Assembly: GCF_016629665.1 (NCBI RefSeq)
Contig: NZ_JAEPRQ010000009.1
Coordinates: forward strand, 1-64,000
Length of the DNA: 64,000 nucleotides
Direction of reading: 5' to 3'
Origin: Paracoccus caeni
Lineage (GTDB): Bacteria > Pseudomonadota > Alphaproteobacteria > Rhodobacterales > Rhodobacteraceae
Part shown: piece after piece, positions 1 through 7,910 of the stretch
How positions within the stretch are numbered: the stretch's first letter is position 1
How the letters are laid out: each line of letters begins with the position of its first letter
Notes under the pieces: model-generated
Seen by the model: only the letters and a program-made list of their open reading frames with translations
Database searches by the model: none
What the model was told of the DNA's origin: nothing
Program-made: the position numbers and the translations under genes

Positions 1-1
1 C

Positions 2-115
2 AAGCTGAAAAACAGCCGCCGGCTGGCAAACCGCTACGACAAAACTGCAGACAGTTTCCTCGGCTTCGTAGACGTCGCCTGCATCAGGCTATGGCTCCGC
101 CATTCGTCAACATGA
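2..115 (+). pseudogene. 3' end of an IS5-family transposase (window edge)
   Basis: The window opens inside a reading frame of 37 residues that ends at a TGA. It contains RRLANRYDKTADSFL and then an IRLWLRH-like tail, the C-terminal signature of IS5-family DDE transposases, with the last acidic catalytic region lying upstream of the window. Re-reading one base back near position 103 gives F-V-N-M-T and a TAG at 118-120, an ending that looks more natural for this family, so a one-base deletion near the end is possible. The fragment runs convergently into ssb, whose stop codon lies at 117-119. Whether the upstream part is intact cannot be seen. Confidence 0.72.
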
Positions 116-116
116 C

Positions 117-635
117 CTAGAACGGAATCTCATCATCGTAATCGCTGCGCCCGCCGCCCGAGGACTGCCCACCCGAGGATGACCCCGACGATGACTGCCC
201 GTAATCGTCGCGACCGCCGCCATAGCCGCCCTGATCGCCGCCGCGGCTTCCGCCATAGTCACCACCGCCGCCGCCACCTTCGCCGCGACCGTCAAGCATC
301 TGCAAGACGCCGCTGAAGGGACGCAGCACCACCTCGGTCGAATAGCGGTCCTGACCGGACTGGTCCTGCCATTTACGGGTCTCAAGCTGGCCCTCGACAT
401 AGACCTTGCTGCCTTTTTTCAGGAACCGCTCGACCACACCCACCAGCGGCTCGGACATGATCGCGACCGAGTGCCACTCGGTGCGTTCACGCCGCTCGCC
501 GGAGTTGCGGTCTTTCCATTGCTCGGATGTGGCGATCCGCAGGTTGGCGACCTTGCCGCCATTCTGGAAGGTGCGGATTTCGGGGTCGCGGCCCAGATTG
601 CCGATCAGAATGACCTTGTTGACGCTGCCTGCCAT
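117..635 (-). CDS. ssb: Single-stranded DNA-binding protein
   Basis: This 172-residue protein coats single-stranded DNA during replication, repair and recombination. The N-terminal part from [15 protein letters not shown] to about residue 110 is the OB-fold of bacterial SSB. It is followed by a Gly/Ser/Gln-rich flexible linker and ends in the acidic tip DDEIPF that recruits partner proteins. The start at 635 was chosen because it gives the family N-terminus and has an AAGGA-type ribosome binding site; an upstream in-frame start at 668 would add 11 residues that do not fit the family. The stop codon TAG lies inside a CTAG tetranucleotide that directly abuts the transposase remnant on the left. 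Confidence 0.96.
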   Translation of the reverse strand: MAGSVNKVILIGNLGRDPEIRTFQNGGKVANLRIATSEQWKDRNSGERRERTEWHSVAIMSEPLVGVVERFLKKGSKVYVEGQLETRKWQDQSGQDRYSTEVVLRPFSGVLQMLDGRGEGGGGGGDYGGSRGGDQGGYGGGRDDYGQSSSGSSSGGQSSGGGRSDYDDEIPF

Positions 636-817
636 TGACGGGAATCCTTGGTGTTGTCTCGTTGTCACGACGGTCTATCGCAGGGCAGGGCGCGGCTGCA
701 AGCAATTCGCGCGATGGTAGATGACTGCACGCTTCCGCTCGCTCGGCGAAATGCCGCCTGCGGATTCGGGTGCCGGACGCAGCAAAACTGCGCGCTGGCG
801 ATGTGGCAAAATTGCTG

Positions 818-823
818 TATAGT
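818..823 (+). promoter_or_regulatory. Candidate -10 box for the transglycosylase gene
   Basis: TATAGT lies about 30 bases before the ATG at 855, with a poor -35 (CTGGCG) 17 bases upstream. It is the best sigma70-like match in the 219-base gap between divergent ssb and the transglycosylase. This is motif reading only. Confidence 0.35.
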
Positions 824-854
824 CCCCCAAAAGTCATAAGAACGAGGGCGGGGC

Positions 855-1478
855 ATGAAGATCATCCCATCCGTGAAGGCGGCGGTTTGTGTTGCGTTGA
901 TGGTCAGCATCGGCGTGCCGGTTTCGGCCGAGGGTTTGCGGCTTTCCGGTAGTTCGTCGAAATCGCGGGCAGAACAATTCGCACGTCAGACACGGCTGAT
1001 GGATTCGCGGCTTGCGGGGCAGTATCAGCAATCGGCACGGCTGCAACCCGGCGGCTCCAGCCGTGAGGCGGTCGATATCGCGCTGTCGGAAAATATCCCG
1101 GCCTATCGCGGTCGCCGCAGCGACTATATCCCCCATGCCCGCGCCGCCGCGCGCCGCTATGGCATCCCCGAGGATCTGTTCCTGCGGCTGGTCCAGCAGG
1201 AATCGGGCTGGAACCCGAACGCCCGCTCGCACAAGGGCGCACAGGGTCTGGCACAACTGATGCCCGGCACTGCAGCCAAACTGGGCGTCAATCCACATGA
1301 CCCGGTCGAGAACCTGCATGGCGGTGCCCGCTATCTGCGGATGATGTATAATCAGTTCGGCAATTGGCGTCTGGCGCTGGCCGCCTATAACGCAGGACCG
1401 GGCGCGGTGCAGCGCTATGGCGGCATCCCGCCCTATCGCGAAACCCGCAACTATGTCCGCGTGATCGCGGGCGGCTGA
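855..1478 (+). CDS. Lytic transglycosylase (SLT domain)
   Basis: This 207-residue periplasmic enzyme would cleave the MurNAc-GlcNAc bond of peptidoglycan to give 1,6-anhydro products. Residues 1 to about 26 are a signal peptide ending near VSAEG. The C-terminal 110 residues are a compact SLT (goose-lysozyme-like) domain: the catalytic Glu is in [10 protein letters not shown], followed by [13 protein letters not shown], the [10 protein letters not shown] motif and the [10 protein letters not shown] motif. All family motifs are intact. It stands alone, divergent from ssb, and is followed by a hairpin terminator before convergent hom. The substrate class is clear; the specific cellular role (turnover or insertion of a machine) is not. 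Confidence 0.9.
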   Translation: MKIIPSVKAAVCVALMVSIGVPVSAEGLRLSGSSSKSRAEQFARQTRLMDSRLAGQYQQSARLQPGGSSREAVDIALSENIPAYRGRRSDYIPHARAAARRYGIPEDLFLRLVQQESGWNPNARSHKGAQGLAQLMPGTAAKLGVNPHDPVENLHGGARYLRMMYNQFGNWRLALAAYNAGPGAVQRYGGIPPYRETRNYVRVIAGG

Positions 1479-1519
1479 TCCGGCTGGGGGCTGACTGCCC
1501 CCGTCGCCTTTCGGCGACT

Positions 1520-1579
1520 CCCCCGTGGATATTTCAGGACCAATGCAGGCTGCTTTGGTCGTCAAATATCCTCAGGGGG
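1520..1579. repeat. 60-base nested imperfect palindrome with GGATATTT arms
   Basis: The stretch reads CCCCC, GGATATTT, GACCAA, an 11-base centre, then TTGGTC, AAATATCC, GGGGG, so three arm blocks pair in order with short unpaired spacers. It sits in the gap between the convergent transglycosylase and hom genes. The GGATATTT block is shared with the elements at 17440-17463 and 44709-44732. As RNA it would form a long hairpin; as DNA it may belong to an intergenic repeat family. Confidence 0.7.
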
Positions 1580-1605
1580 TGAATTGCGGCCCGAAGGGAT
1601 GCAAG

Positions 1606-1630
1606 AGGGGGCGCGAGCGCCCCCTTTCTT
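1606..1630 (+). terminator. Hairpin terminator between transglycosylase and hom
   Basis: AGGGGGCG pairs with CGCCCCCT around a CGAG loop and is followed by TTTCTTCGTTT on the plus strand. It could also fold on the minus strand at the end of hom, but the T-run favours the plus direction. Confidence 0.75.
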
Positions 1631-1634
1631 CGTT

Positions 1635-2924
1635 TCAGACTTCCTCGATCCGCAACTCGACCGGGTCGCTTTGCAAGACGCCGGTGCCGGGCAGGGTCTC
1701 GATGGCGTAATCGATGGCGTCCGGGGTGGTCTTGTGGGTCACCACCAGAACCGGGACGCTGCTGCCGTCGGAATGGCCGTATTGCCGCATCCGGTCGATC
1801 GAGATGCCCGCATCGCCCAGAACCGTTGCGACCTTTGCCAAGGCGCCGGGTTTGTCCTGCAATTCCAGACGGATGTAATAGGCAGCCGGAACCGCCGTGC
1901 GGGCCGGTTGTGCTGCCTTCAACTGCACCGCGGGTTGGCCGAAGACCGGCATGCGGACATCGCGGGCGATTTCCACGATGTCGGACAGGACCGCGCTGGC
2001 TGTCGGGCCTTCGCCCGCACCGGCGCCGCGCAGGACGATCTGGCCGACGCTGTCGCCTTCGACCACCACCATATTGGTGCCGCCCATCAACTGCCCAAGC
2101 GGGCTGTCGGCGGGGACGAGGCAGGGCGACATGCGTTGCTCCAGCCCGCGCGGGGTCATTTGGGCCACACCCAGCAGTTTGATCTTGTAGCCCATATCGG
2201 CGGCGCGGCGGATGTCGTCGATGCTGACCCGCTCGATCCCTTCGATCTCGACCGCGTTGAAATTGACCTGCGTGCCGAAGGCGATCGAGGACAGGATCGC
2301 CAGTTTGTGCCCTGCATCTATGCCGCCCACGTCCAGTGTCGGATCGGCCTCGAGGTAGCCAAGCTGCCGGGCTTCTTCGAACACCGCGTCATAGGGCAGG
2401 CCCGCGCTTTCCATCCGGGTCAGGATGTAGTTGCAGGTGCCGTTCATCACGCCCATGACGCGCTTGACCTCGTTCCCGGCCAGCGATTCCGTCATTGCCT
2501 TAATGACCGGGATGCCGCCTGCGACGGCGGCCTCGAACCGGATGACGCGGCCCAGTTCCTCGGCCAATGTGGCCAGTTCCTGACCGTGCAGGGCCAGTAG
2601 CGCCTTGTTGGCGGTGACGACATCTTTGCCTGCGCGCAAGGCGGCCTCGATGCTGTCCTTGGCGATGCCGTTATCGCCGCCGACCAGTTCGACATAGACA
2701 TCGACATCGTTGGCGGTTGCCACGGCCATCGGATCGTCTTCCCAACGATAGGCCGACAGATCGGCATCGCGGTTTTTCATCCGGTCCCGCGCGCTAATCG
2801 CGGTAATGGTAATCGGCTTGCCTGTGCGCTTGCTCAACAGATCAGCGTGTCGCTGGATGATCTTGACGACACCGATCCCTACGGTGCCGAGCCCGGCGAT
2901 GCCCAGGCGAAGATGGGACGACAT
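1635..2924 (-). CDS. hom: Homoserine dehydrogenase
   Basis: This 429-residue cytoplasmic enzyme reduces aspartate semialdehyde to homoserine with NAD(P)H, the branch point to threonine and methionine. The N-terminus LRLGIAGLGTVGIGVV is the Rossmann nucleotide-binding loop. The family motif GVMNGTCNYILTRM lies near residue 155, and the substrate-binding LGYLEADPTLDVGGIDAGHK follows. Residues from about 350 (YYIRLELQDKPGALAKVA) form a C-terminal ACT domain, which in this family senses threonine, so allosteric feedback control is likely. Length and domain order are standard for the monofunctional enzyme. It is not fused to aspartokinase. The gene is transcribed leftward and appears to be monocistronic. 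Confidence 0.95.
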   Translation of the reverse strand: MSSHLRLGIAGLGTVGIGVVKIIQRHADLLSKRTGKPITITAISARDRMKNRDADLSAYRWEDDPMAVATANDVDVYVELVGGDNGIAKDSIEAALRAGKDVVTANKALLALHGQELATLAEELGRVIRFEAAVAGGIPVIKAMTESLAGNEVKRVMGVMNGTCNYILTRMESAGLPYDAVFEEARQLGYLEADPTLDVGGIDAGHKLAILSSIAFGTQVNFNAVEIEGIERVSIDDIRRAADMGYKIKLLGVAQMTPRGLEQRMSPCLVPADSPLGQLMGGTNMVVVEGDSVGQIVLRGAGAGEGPTASAVLSDIVEIARDVRMPVFGQPAVQLKAAQPARTAVPAAYYIRLELQDKPGALAKVATVLGDAGISIDRMRQYGHSDGSSVPVLVVTHKTTPDAIDYAIETLPGTGVLQSDPVELRIEEV

Positions 2925-3010
2925 GGAAGCCTCGTTTTACCAGAATGCGATGCTGTTACCGCGCACGCGCCCGCGTTGCAACGCGGGAACGCGCAAGCGC
3001 CGACGATCAC

Positions 3011-3454
3011 TCAGATCCAGCGGCGCACGCGCATCGCATAGGCTGGAAATTCCTGCGGGAAGGCGGATCGCAGATTGGCCTCTTCGCGCGGGATGAAGCG
3101 GCGGTTGATGACGGTCACGAAGGCGGGGACCAGGATCAACGCAGCAAGAGGGGCGGCGAAGGCAAGGCAGGTCCCGGCAATCAGCAACGCATTGCCAAGA
3201 TAGATCGGATTGCGCGAGATCGCGAAAACGCCCGAGGTCACCAGATGCTCTGGCTTGCCATAAGGGTCCAGCGTGGTGCGCCCGATCCGCATCCGCAAGG
3301 TCGCCATGCTGATCATCGCCAGTCCGGCGGCGGCAAGCACGATCCCGGCCATCGCCTGCCATTCTGGCCCATGCGGCCAAATCCGTCCCACGGCGATGGC
3401 CACGATCAGAAAGCCCAGAAACCAGATTTGCGGGTAATCCGCCGTCAACCGCAT
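3011..3454 (-). CDS. Isoprenylcysteine-methyltransferase-like membrane protein
   Basis: This protein of about 147 residues has three to four hydrophobic helices and the C-terminal pattern of the ICMT/PEMT fold: YGKPEHLVTSGVFAISRNPIYLGN in the middle and RRFIPREEANLRSAFPQEFPAYAMRVRRWI at the end. In this family the RNP-x-Y-x-G and E-x-x-L motifs bind S-adenosylmethionine at the membrane face. The methyl acceptor is unknown; bacterial members act on lipids or small molecules. The ATG at 3454 lies one base beyond the stop of the upstream HEPN-like gene, which suggests translational coupling. An alternative start at 3478 would overlap that gene by 23 bases. Confidence 0.75.
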   Translation of the reverse strand: MRLTADYPQIWFLGFLIVAIAVGRIWPHGPEWQAMAGIVLAAAGLAMISMATLRMRIGRTTLDPYGKPEHLVTSGVFAISRNPIYLGNALLIAGTCLAFAAPLAALILVPAFVTVINRRFIPREEANLRSAFPQEFPAYAMRVRRWI

Positions 3455-3455
3455 C

Positions 3456-3983
3456 CTATTCCGCCTCTTCGTCCGCACCGGCCCATTCGCCGTCGATCCC
3501 CGTCGCCCGCATGATCGAGATCACCCGTCGCGCCGCCGCCAAAGTCTCGGTGTGGATGGTGTGGACATCATCTGCATGCATGTCGGTGGGGAACCGTTCT
3601 CCCTTGGTGTTGATGAAGGTCGGGTGCCAGTAGCCCGGCTGCTTCCCCGGTCTCCACGAGGCGTGGCAAAGAAGGTTTCGGTCAAGCCGCAGCTTGCCCA
3701 GTGTCGCGGTCAGGCTCTTGTGATCCTCGATCCCGGCCTGTCGCATCGCCGCGCCGAAGCTGTCGATCAGCGTGCCCAGCGTGTCGTCGGCGATGTCCTC
3801 CATCCGCTTCAGCCAGTTCTGCAGCGCCTTGTCGGTCGCGCGTTCTCCCAAACCCTGCCGGGTCAGCGAAAAGATCGCCCGCTTCAGCGCTTCCTCCAGA
3901 AAGCCGAAGCCCGAAACGGCATGGCCAAGGGCCGAGGACATCTCGTCGGACAAACGATCAGGGGCGCGGGGCAGGGTCGTCAT
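3456..3983 (-). CDS. HEPN-like alpha-helical protein, function unknown
   Basis: This 175-residue protein appears fully helical. Its most telling feature is DRNLLCHASW near residue 103, an R-N-x3-H arrangement that matches the R-x4-6-H signature of HEPN domains, many of which are RNases in toxin-antitoxin, Abi and CRISPR systems. The N-terminal half (SALGHAVSGFGFLEEALKRAI) fits the first helices of such a domain. No nucleotidyltransferase or other antitoxin gene adjoins it; it lies in a leftward group between a glycosyltransferase and an ICMT-like gene. Base composition resembles the neighbours, so it seems resident rather than recently acquired. A non-nuclease HEPN scaffold is possible, and no function is assigned. 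Confidence 0.6.
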   Translation of the reverse strand: MTTLPRAPDRLSDEMSSALGHAVSGFGFLEEALKRAIFSLTRQGLGERATDKALQNWLKRMEDIADDTLGTLIDSFGAAMRQAGIEDHKSLTATLGKLRLDRNLLCHASWRPGKQPGYWHPTFINTKGERFPTDMHADDVHTIHTETLAAARRVISIMRATGIDGEWAGADEEAE

Positions 3984-4004
3984 CGGCTTGGTCCGGTCCT
4001 GTTG

Positions 4005-4814
4005 CTATTCACGCCACAATTCGCTGACCCAGCTTGCGGGCAGCAGGTAATGGCGCAGATGCTTGATCAGGCTTTCCTTGCGCTCGCCGCGCAGGCCCGC
4101 CTTGATATGTTCCAGCGGCGGGCGGTGCAGGTCGCCCTCGTGCCAGCGCCCGGCAATGGCGTCCGGCGGATTGAGCCCGCCCGGAAAGATCACGATCCGG
4201 GCCTTGGGCGGAATGCGCGCCTCGCGCAGATAGTTCAGCGGGAAGTTCGGCACCGAATGCATGCGGAAATGCGCAAGCCAGCCGCGCGGCCAGAATTTCA
4301 CCCCGCCCGGCGCGTTCCGGGTCACGAAGCGCTGTTCGTATTTGAACTTGTCGGCTGCAGCTTGCGGATCGGCGCGGAAGATGTCCTGAAGCGGTTTCAG
4401 CTTGCCAACCCGCATCCGATAGACCGAGGTCTGGCCCATCTTCTCAAACGGCGTATTCGGGTTGAGGCCAAGGATGGTGTCGTCGGGATCGCCATAGCTG
4501 AAGAAGTCATCGAGATTGCCGGTGATGACCACGTCCAGATCCAGAAACAGCACAACCCCGGTCACATCGCCCAGATCGCCCCAAAGCCGCGACTTCGGCC
4601 ATTTGCCCTTGGTGCGGACCGGGGCGTCATATTCGAATTCAGGCAGCGGCCTGATGGCGATCTCGGGGTGCAGGCCCTCGCCGTCATCGGTAAAGCAGAA
4701 CAGCCGGAAGGGCGGGGTGATGTTGCGGGAAATCATCCCGTAAAGCCGGTTGACATATTCCGGCCCGAATTTCGTGCCCCATTTGATGCAGATGATCTGC
4801 TTGATATCGCTCAT
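4005..4814 (-). CDS. Glycosyltransferase-like protein (GT-A type)
   Basis: This 269-residue protein has FLDLDVVITGNLDDFFSY near residue 88, a D-x-D metal site in a GT-A nucleotide-sugar fold, and an N-terminus (IICIKWGTKFGPEYVNRLYGMI) typical of glycosyltransferases that modify cell-surface glycans. The C-terminal part has GGVKFWPRGWLAHFR and ends WVSELWRE. There is no signal peptide or membrane segment, so it should act on the cytoplasmic side. The start at 4814 (MSDIKQ) was preferred because the upstream in-frame extension is low-complexity Arg-rich sequence. Donor and acceptor are not predictable from sequence alone. It is 21 bases from the HEPN-like gene downstream. Confidence 0.72.
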   Translation of the reverse strand: MSDIKQIICIKWGTKFGPEYVNRLYGMISRNITPPFRLFCFTDDGEGLHPEIAIRPLPEFEYDAPVRTKGKWPKSRLWGDLGDVTGVVLFLDLDVVITGNLDDFFSYGDPDDTILGLNPNTPFEKMGQTSVYRMRVGKLKPLQDIFRADPQAAADKFKYEQRFVTRNAPGGVKFWPRGWLAHFRMHSVPNFPLNYLREARIPPKARIVIFPGGLNPPDAIAGRWHEGDLHRPPLEHIKAGLRGERKESLIKHLRHYLLPASWVSELWRE

Positions 4815-4888
4815 ATTCCCGGCCTGCGCCTCTTTATTGTTACCGGACAGTGCCGCGATTTTGCGGTTTCTGCAATCTCTGTGCTGCG

Positions 4889-5374
4889 TCAGACGCGACC
4901 GGGGCGCCTTGCGCCACGTTTGTCGATCAGCAGCCACAAGGCGGCGGCGCAGATCGCAAGCTCTGCCGCGAAGGTCCAGTGCAGCAGGAAGCTGAGCGCC
5001 CAGTGCGATTGCGTCGGCGGGACGGTGATCAGCGTGAAAAGCTGGTCGCTGAACGGCCACAGCCACATTACCCCGCCGGTTGGCGTGTCGAGGATCAGAT
5101 GCATCAGGATCGCCGCGAAAAAGGTGGCGGCGACGGGCAGCCAGCGCCGTCCGAGGATCGCGGTCGACGGCAGGATCACCGCCGCGATCATCGCCCAGAT
5201 GCCGGGAATATGCGGCCAGAAGCGGTGATGGTGGATGCTGCTGTCAACAAAGGTGAACCAGATCATGTCCAGATCGGGTGCGACCGACCCAAAAAGGGCG
5301 GCCGCCATGACCGCGCCGCGCGCTTGGGTGGCGCGGCCAAGCAGATAGCCCGAGGGCAAATGGGCGATCAGCAT
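4889..5374 (-). CDS. YdjM/DUF457-type membrane-bound metal-dependent hydrolase family protein
   Basis: This 161-residue integral membrane protein has about four transmembrane helices. It begins MLIAHLPSGYLLG and carries APDLDMIWF, the SSIHHHRFWPH cluster and LMHLILDTPTGG, which together form the His/Asp set conserved in the YdjM/DUF457 family of putative metal-dependent hydrolases. Related proteins in other bacteria are LexA-regulated inner-membrane proteins or are linked to lipid metabolism; no substrate can be named here. It lies 39 bases downstream of gloB and 74 bases upstream of the glycosyltransferase, so it could be part of one leftward transcript. Confidence 0.75.
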   Translation of the reverse strand: MLIAHLPSGYLLGRATQARGAVMAAALFGSVAPDLDMIWFTFVDSSIHHHRFWPHIPGIWAMIAAVILPSTAILGRRWLPVAATFFAAILMHLILDTPTGGVMWLWPFSDQLFTLITVPPTQSHWALSFLLHWTFAAELAICAAALWLLIDKRGARRPGRV

Positions 5375-5413
5375 GATGTGCCGGTTTCTTTCGCGAAAGG
5401 ATGGCGCTGCAAT

Positions 5414-6160
5414 TCAGAACTCATCTTTCATCTGCCGCAGCCGCGCGAAGACTTCGGCATCGCTGGCGCCGGTCATGCCCAGCGTCTCGCGCAGCGCGGC
5501 GGCGCGCAGGAATGGGTTGGTGGCAAGCTCGACCTCCAGCGGGGCCGGGGCGCAGGGCAGATCGGCATTGGCGATCCCCTCCAGCCGCTCTTTCAGCGCC
5601 ACATTCGCGGCATCGACCGACAGCGCGAAGGCACCATTCGAGGCGCAGTAATCATGGCCCGAACAGATCAGTGTTTCGGGCGGCAGTTTCATCAGCCGCG
5701 AGAGGCTGGTCCACATCGTCGCCGGATCGCCTTCGAACAGGCGACCGCAGCCGATTGCCATCAGGCTGTCGGCGGTGAAGGCGTAGCGGGACCGGGGCAG
5801 ATAAAAGGCCACATGGCCGATGGTGTGGCCGGGCACGTTGATGACCTCGACCGGCTCGCCCAAAAGATCAAAGCGATCGCCGGGGCGGACGGGTTGATCC
5901 AGCCGCGGCAGACGCGCTGCGTCGGCGGCGTTGCCGATAACCTTCGCGCCGGTCGCGGCCACGATCTCGGCCACCGCGCCGGTATGGTCGGCGTGGTGAT
6001 GCGTCAGAAGGATCGTGTCCAGGCCCCAGCCTCGCGCTTCGAGATCGGTCAGGATCGGCATCGCCTCGGGCGCGTCGATCAGGGCTGTTCCGGCCTTGCC
6101 ATGCAGCAGATAGGCGTAGTTATCCTTCAGGCATCTGATCGTGACCAGTTCCAGCGCCAT
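5414..6160 (-). CDS. gloB: Hydroxyacylglutathione hydrolase (glyoxalase II)
   Basis: This 248-residue cytoplasmic metallo-beta-lactamase-fold enzyme hydrolyses S-lactoylglutathione to lactate and glutathione, the second step of methylglyoxal detoxification. The metal ligands are in place: THHHADHTG near residue 55, VPGHTIGHVAFY, the bridging Asp in FTADSLMAIGCG and the His in ICSGHDYCASN. The C-terminal helical part (ATNPFLRA) is the glutathione-binding domain of the family, and length is normal. The ATG at 6160 is preceded by AGGGGA at good spacing and was chosen over a TTG six bases upstream. It is divergent from the SAM methyltransferase at 6219. Confidence 0.93.
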   Translation of the reverse strand: MALELVTIRCLKDNYAYLLHGKAGTALIDAPEAMPILTDLEARGWGLDTILLTHHHADHTGAVAEIVAATGAKVIGNAADAARLPRLDQPVRPGDRFDLLGEPVEVINVPGHTIGHVAFYLPRSRYAFTADSLMAIGCGRLFEGDPATMWTSLSRLMKLPPETLICSGHDYCASNGAFALSVDAANVALKERLEGIANADLPCAPAPLEVELATNPFLRAAALRETLGMTGASDAEVFARLRQMKDEF

Positions 6161-6218
6161 TGGCAAATCCCCTGTCCTGTGGTGATGTCGAGACTGTCAA
6201 AAGCCGGGCCGGGGCGCA

Positions 6219-7016
6219 ATGCACCACGATATCGAGGATCTGCGGAGGTTCTATTACCAACGGTCTTTGGGCCGGGTGGTGCAGCGTATCCTGCGCGACC
6301 GTCTGGTTGAGCGTTGGCCTGCGGCGGCAACGAACGGCATGAACGTGGCGGGTTTCGGTTTCGCCGCGCCGATGCTGCGGCCCTATCTGGCGACCGCGCG
6401 GCGGGTGACGGCGCTGATGCCCGGCCCGCAGGGGGTAATGGCTTGGCCTGCCGGGATGGCGAACCACAGCGTCCTTTGCGACGAGACCGCGTGGCCGATC
6501 GAGACCGGCAGCATCGACCGGCTGGTGCTGCTGCACGGGCTGGAGACAAGCGACCACCCCGCGGCGCTGTTGGCCGAGGCGTGGCGGGTGCTTGGGCCGG
6601 GCGGGCGGATGATCGTGATGGCGCCGAACCGGGCTGGGCTTTGGGCGGCATCGGACCGGACGCCGTTCGGATTGGGGCGCAGCTATACGGTCGGGCAGCT
6701 TGATACGCAGATGCGGCGGGCGGGCTTTCAGCGCGAATGGTATGCGCCTGCGGTCTATATCCCGCCCTCGGACCGCCGCTTCTGGCTGGGCAGCGCCCAG
6801 ATGTGGGAGCGGACCGGCAAGAAGATCAGCCGCATGCTGATTGCGGGCGTGGTGATGATCGAACTGACCAAGCAAAGCCGGACCCCGGCGGGGCGGGGTG
6901 TCAAGGTTCAGGTGCCGAACCCGCTGGATATCCTTGACGGGGTCGGAATCCCAAGGCCGGGCAGGGCGCCGGTGGCGCAGTCGGGTGTCGTGGATCGGGA
7001 ACCCGGAGAGCGCTGA
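6219..7016 (+). CDS. SAM-dependent methyltransferase, class I
   Basis: This 265-residue protein has the type 11 methyltransferase layout: a degenerate nucleotide-binding region (NVAGFGFAAPMLRPYL), the central acidic segment SIDRLVLLHGLETSDHPAALLAEAWRVLGPGGRMIVMAPN and a C-terminal cap. The LGPGGRM motif is the post-I/IV turn of the fold. Members of this group sit next to gloB in many alphaproteobacteria, as here in divergent orientation with 58 bases between the starts. The acceptor is unknown. The C-terminal 40 residues are Pro/Arg-rich and probably disordered. Confidence 0.8.
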   Translation: MHHDIEDLRRFYYQRSLGRVVQRILRDRLVERWPAAATNGMNVAGFGFAAPMLRPYLATARRVTALMPGPQGVMAWPAGMANHSVLCDETAWPIETGSIDRLVLLHGLETSDHPAALLAEAWRVLGPGGRMIVMAPNRAGLWAASDRTPFGLGRSYTVGQLDTQMRRAGFQREWYAPAVYIPPSDRRFWLGSAQMWERTGKKISRMLIAGVVMIELTKQSRTPAGRGVKVQVPNPLDILDGVGIPRPGRAPVAQSGVVDREPGER

Positions 7017-7077
7017 CGGTAAGGTTGCGAGGCACCTTCGGCCAAGGAAAAGGCACTGACCGGAATCAGGTGGCCGT

Positions 7078-7102
7078 CAGAGGACGCCAGCCACGTCCTC
7101 TG
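7078..7102. other. Perfect 8-bp hairpin between convergent genes
   Basis: CAGAGGAC pairs with GTCCTCTG around a nine-base loop. It lies between the methyltransferase stop and the end of the convergent lipoprotein gene. There is no T-run on either side, so a factor-independent terminator is not supported; it may slow convergent transcription. Confidence 0.35.
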
Positions 7103-7142
7103 CTCCCGAATTCCACCCTTGCCGTAGCGATCACCGCGTTTT

Positions 7143-7358
7143 TCAGTAACATCCGCCCGTCATATTGCAGGACAGCCCACCGGCCAGTGCGCCTGCCAGC
7201 GCGCCCTTGGTGCGGGAATTGCCCATCTCGTCGGCGATCAGCGCACCAGCACCTGCGCCGCCGACGGTGCGGACCGCCGCATTGTTCATCGGGTTGTTAT
7301 AGCCGCATGCGGCCAGCGCCGTTACGGCGGCAAGGACCGCCATTCGGATTGTCGTCAT
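7143..7358 (-). CDS. Small glycine-zipper lipoprotein
   Basis: This 71-residue protein starts with a lipoprotein signal peptide, MTTIRMAVLAAVTALAAC, with the lipobox LAAC giving Cys18 as the acylated residue. The mature part is rich in Gly and Ala with a repeated G-x3-G pattern (GGAGAGALIADE, GALAGALAGG), the glycine-zipper arrangement of small outer-membrane lipoproteins. Two further Cys near the C-terminus (CNMTGGCY) could form a disulfide. It probably sits in the periplasmic leaflet of an outer or inner membrane. The start at 7358 was chosen because it begins the signal peptide. No specific function is known. Confidence 0.75.
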   Translation of the reverse strand: MTTIRMAVLAAVTALAACGYNNPMNNAAVRTVGGAGAGALIADEMGNSRTKGALAGALAGGLSCNMTGGCY

Positions 7359-7910
7359 CTGCTCTGCCTCATCGTGTTGTTTTCGGGCAGAACACATCGC
7401 CCGCGCTTTTGGGTCCACAGACGCGCCGCACCCACGCGGATCGTTGCCGAAATGACGGGCAACGGGCACGCCTTCCGCGCGAATTTTCGCCAATCAGTTC
7501 AGCCGGGACGAATCCCTGCCTGCCGCTTCGAAGATGTGATCGCGACATCGCCGGTCTGCGGGATCGACAGGGCGAATCCGTTCGGGTGATCCGGGCGGCC
7601 GCGAAGGCCCCCAAAAGCCATGATATTTTTCGTCATGACAGCGGCGGGGCGGACGCACCTGCGGCAGGGTGTCGCAGGCTGCGGAATGTCGCGTCCAGCA
7701 TCGTCGGCAGCAATCCTGCAATCAACTACAACTTCAGTCGGGGATACTCTCTTTTCCGTGTTCTAGGCGGTTGCCCGCCCCGCAGACAACTGCTAGAGAC
7801 GCCGCAGATTGGCACGGCCCTCCAAAAGCCGCGCCACCGCGACCCCGCACCCTGCGACAGACCGGAATGAGATCCGGCCCGCCAGCAGGGTTATGCGCAA
7901 ACCGTAAAGG
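7359..7910. other. Intergenic region upstream of the F1 operon
   Basis: About 550 bases separate the lipoprotein start from atpH and contain no convincing gene. Short frames inside show no family features. The promoter of the atp operon should lie here; TTGCCC at 7771-7776 followed after 17 bases by TAGAGA is a weak sigma70-like pair. No riboswitch or tRNA was recognised. Confidence 0.4.

Noticed and set aside
7017..7142. tRNA or riboswitch from the hairpins after the methyltransferase gene
   Set aside because: No cloverleaf, no TTCGAAT-type T-loop and no known aptamer motifs; only two simple hairpins.
7369..7614. Small minus-strand gene upstream of atpH
   Set aside because: Arg/Ser-rich product without recognisable features or good ribosome binding site.
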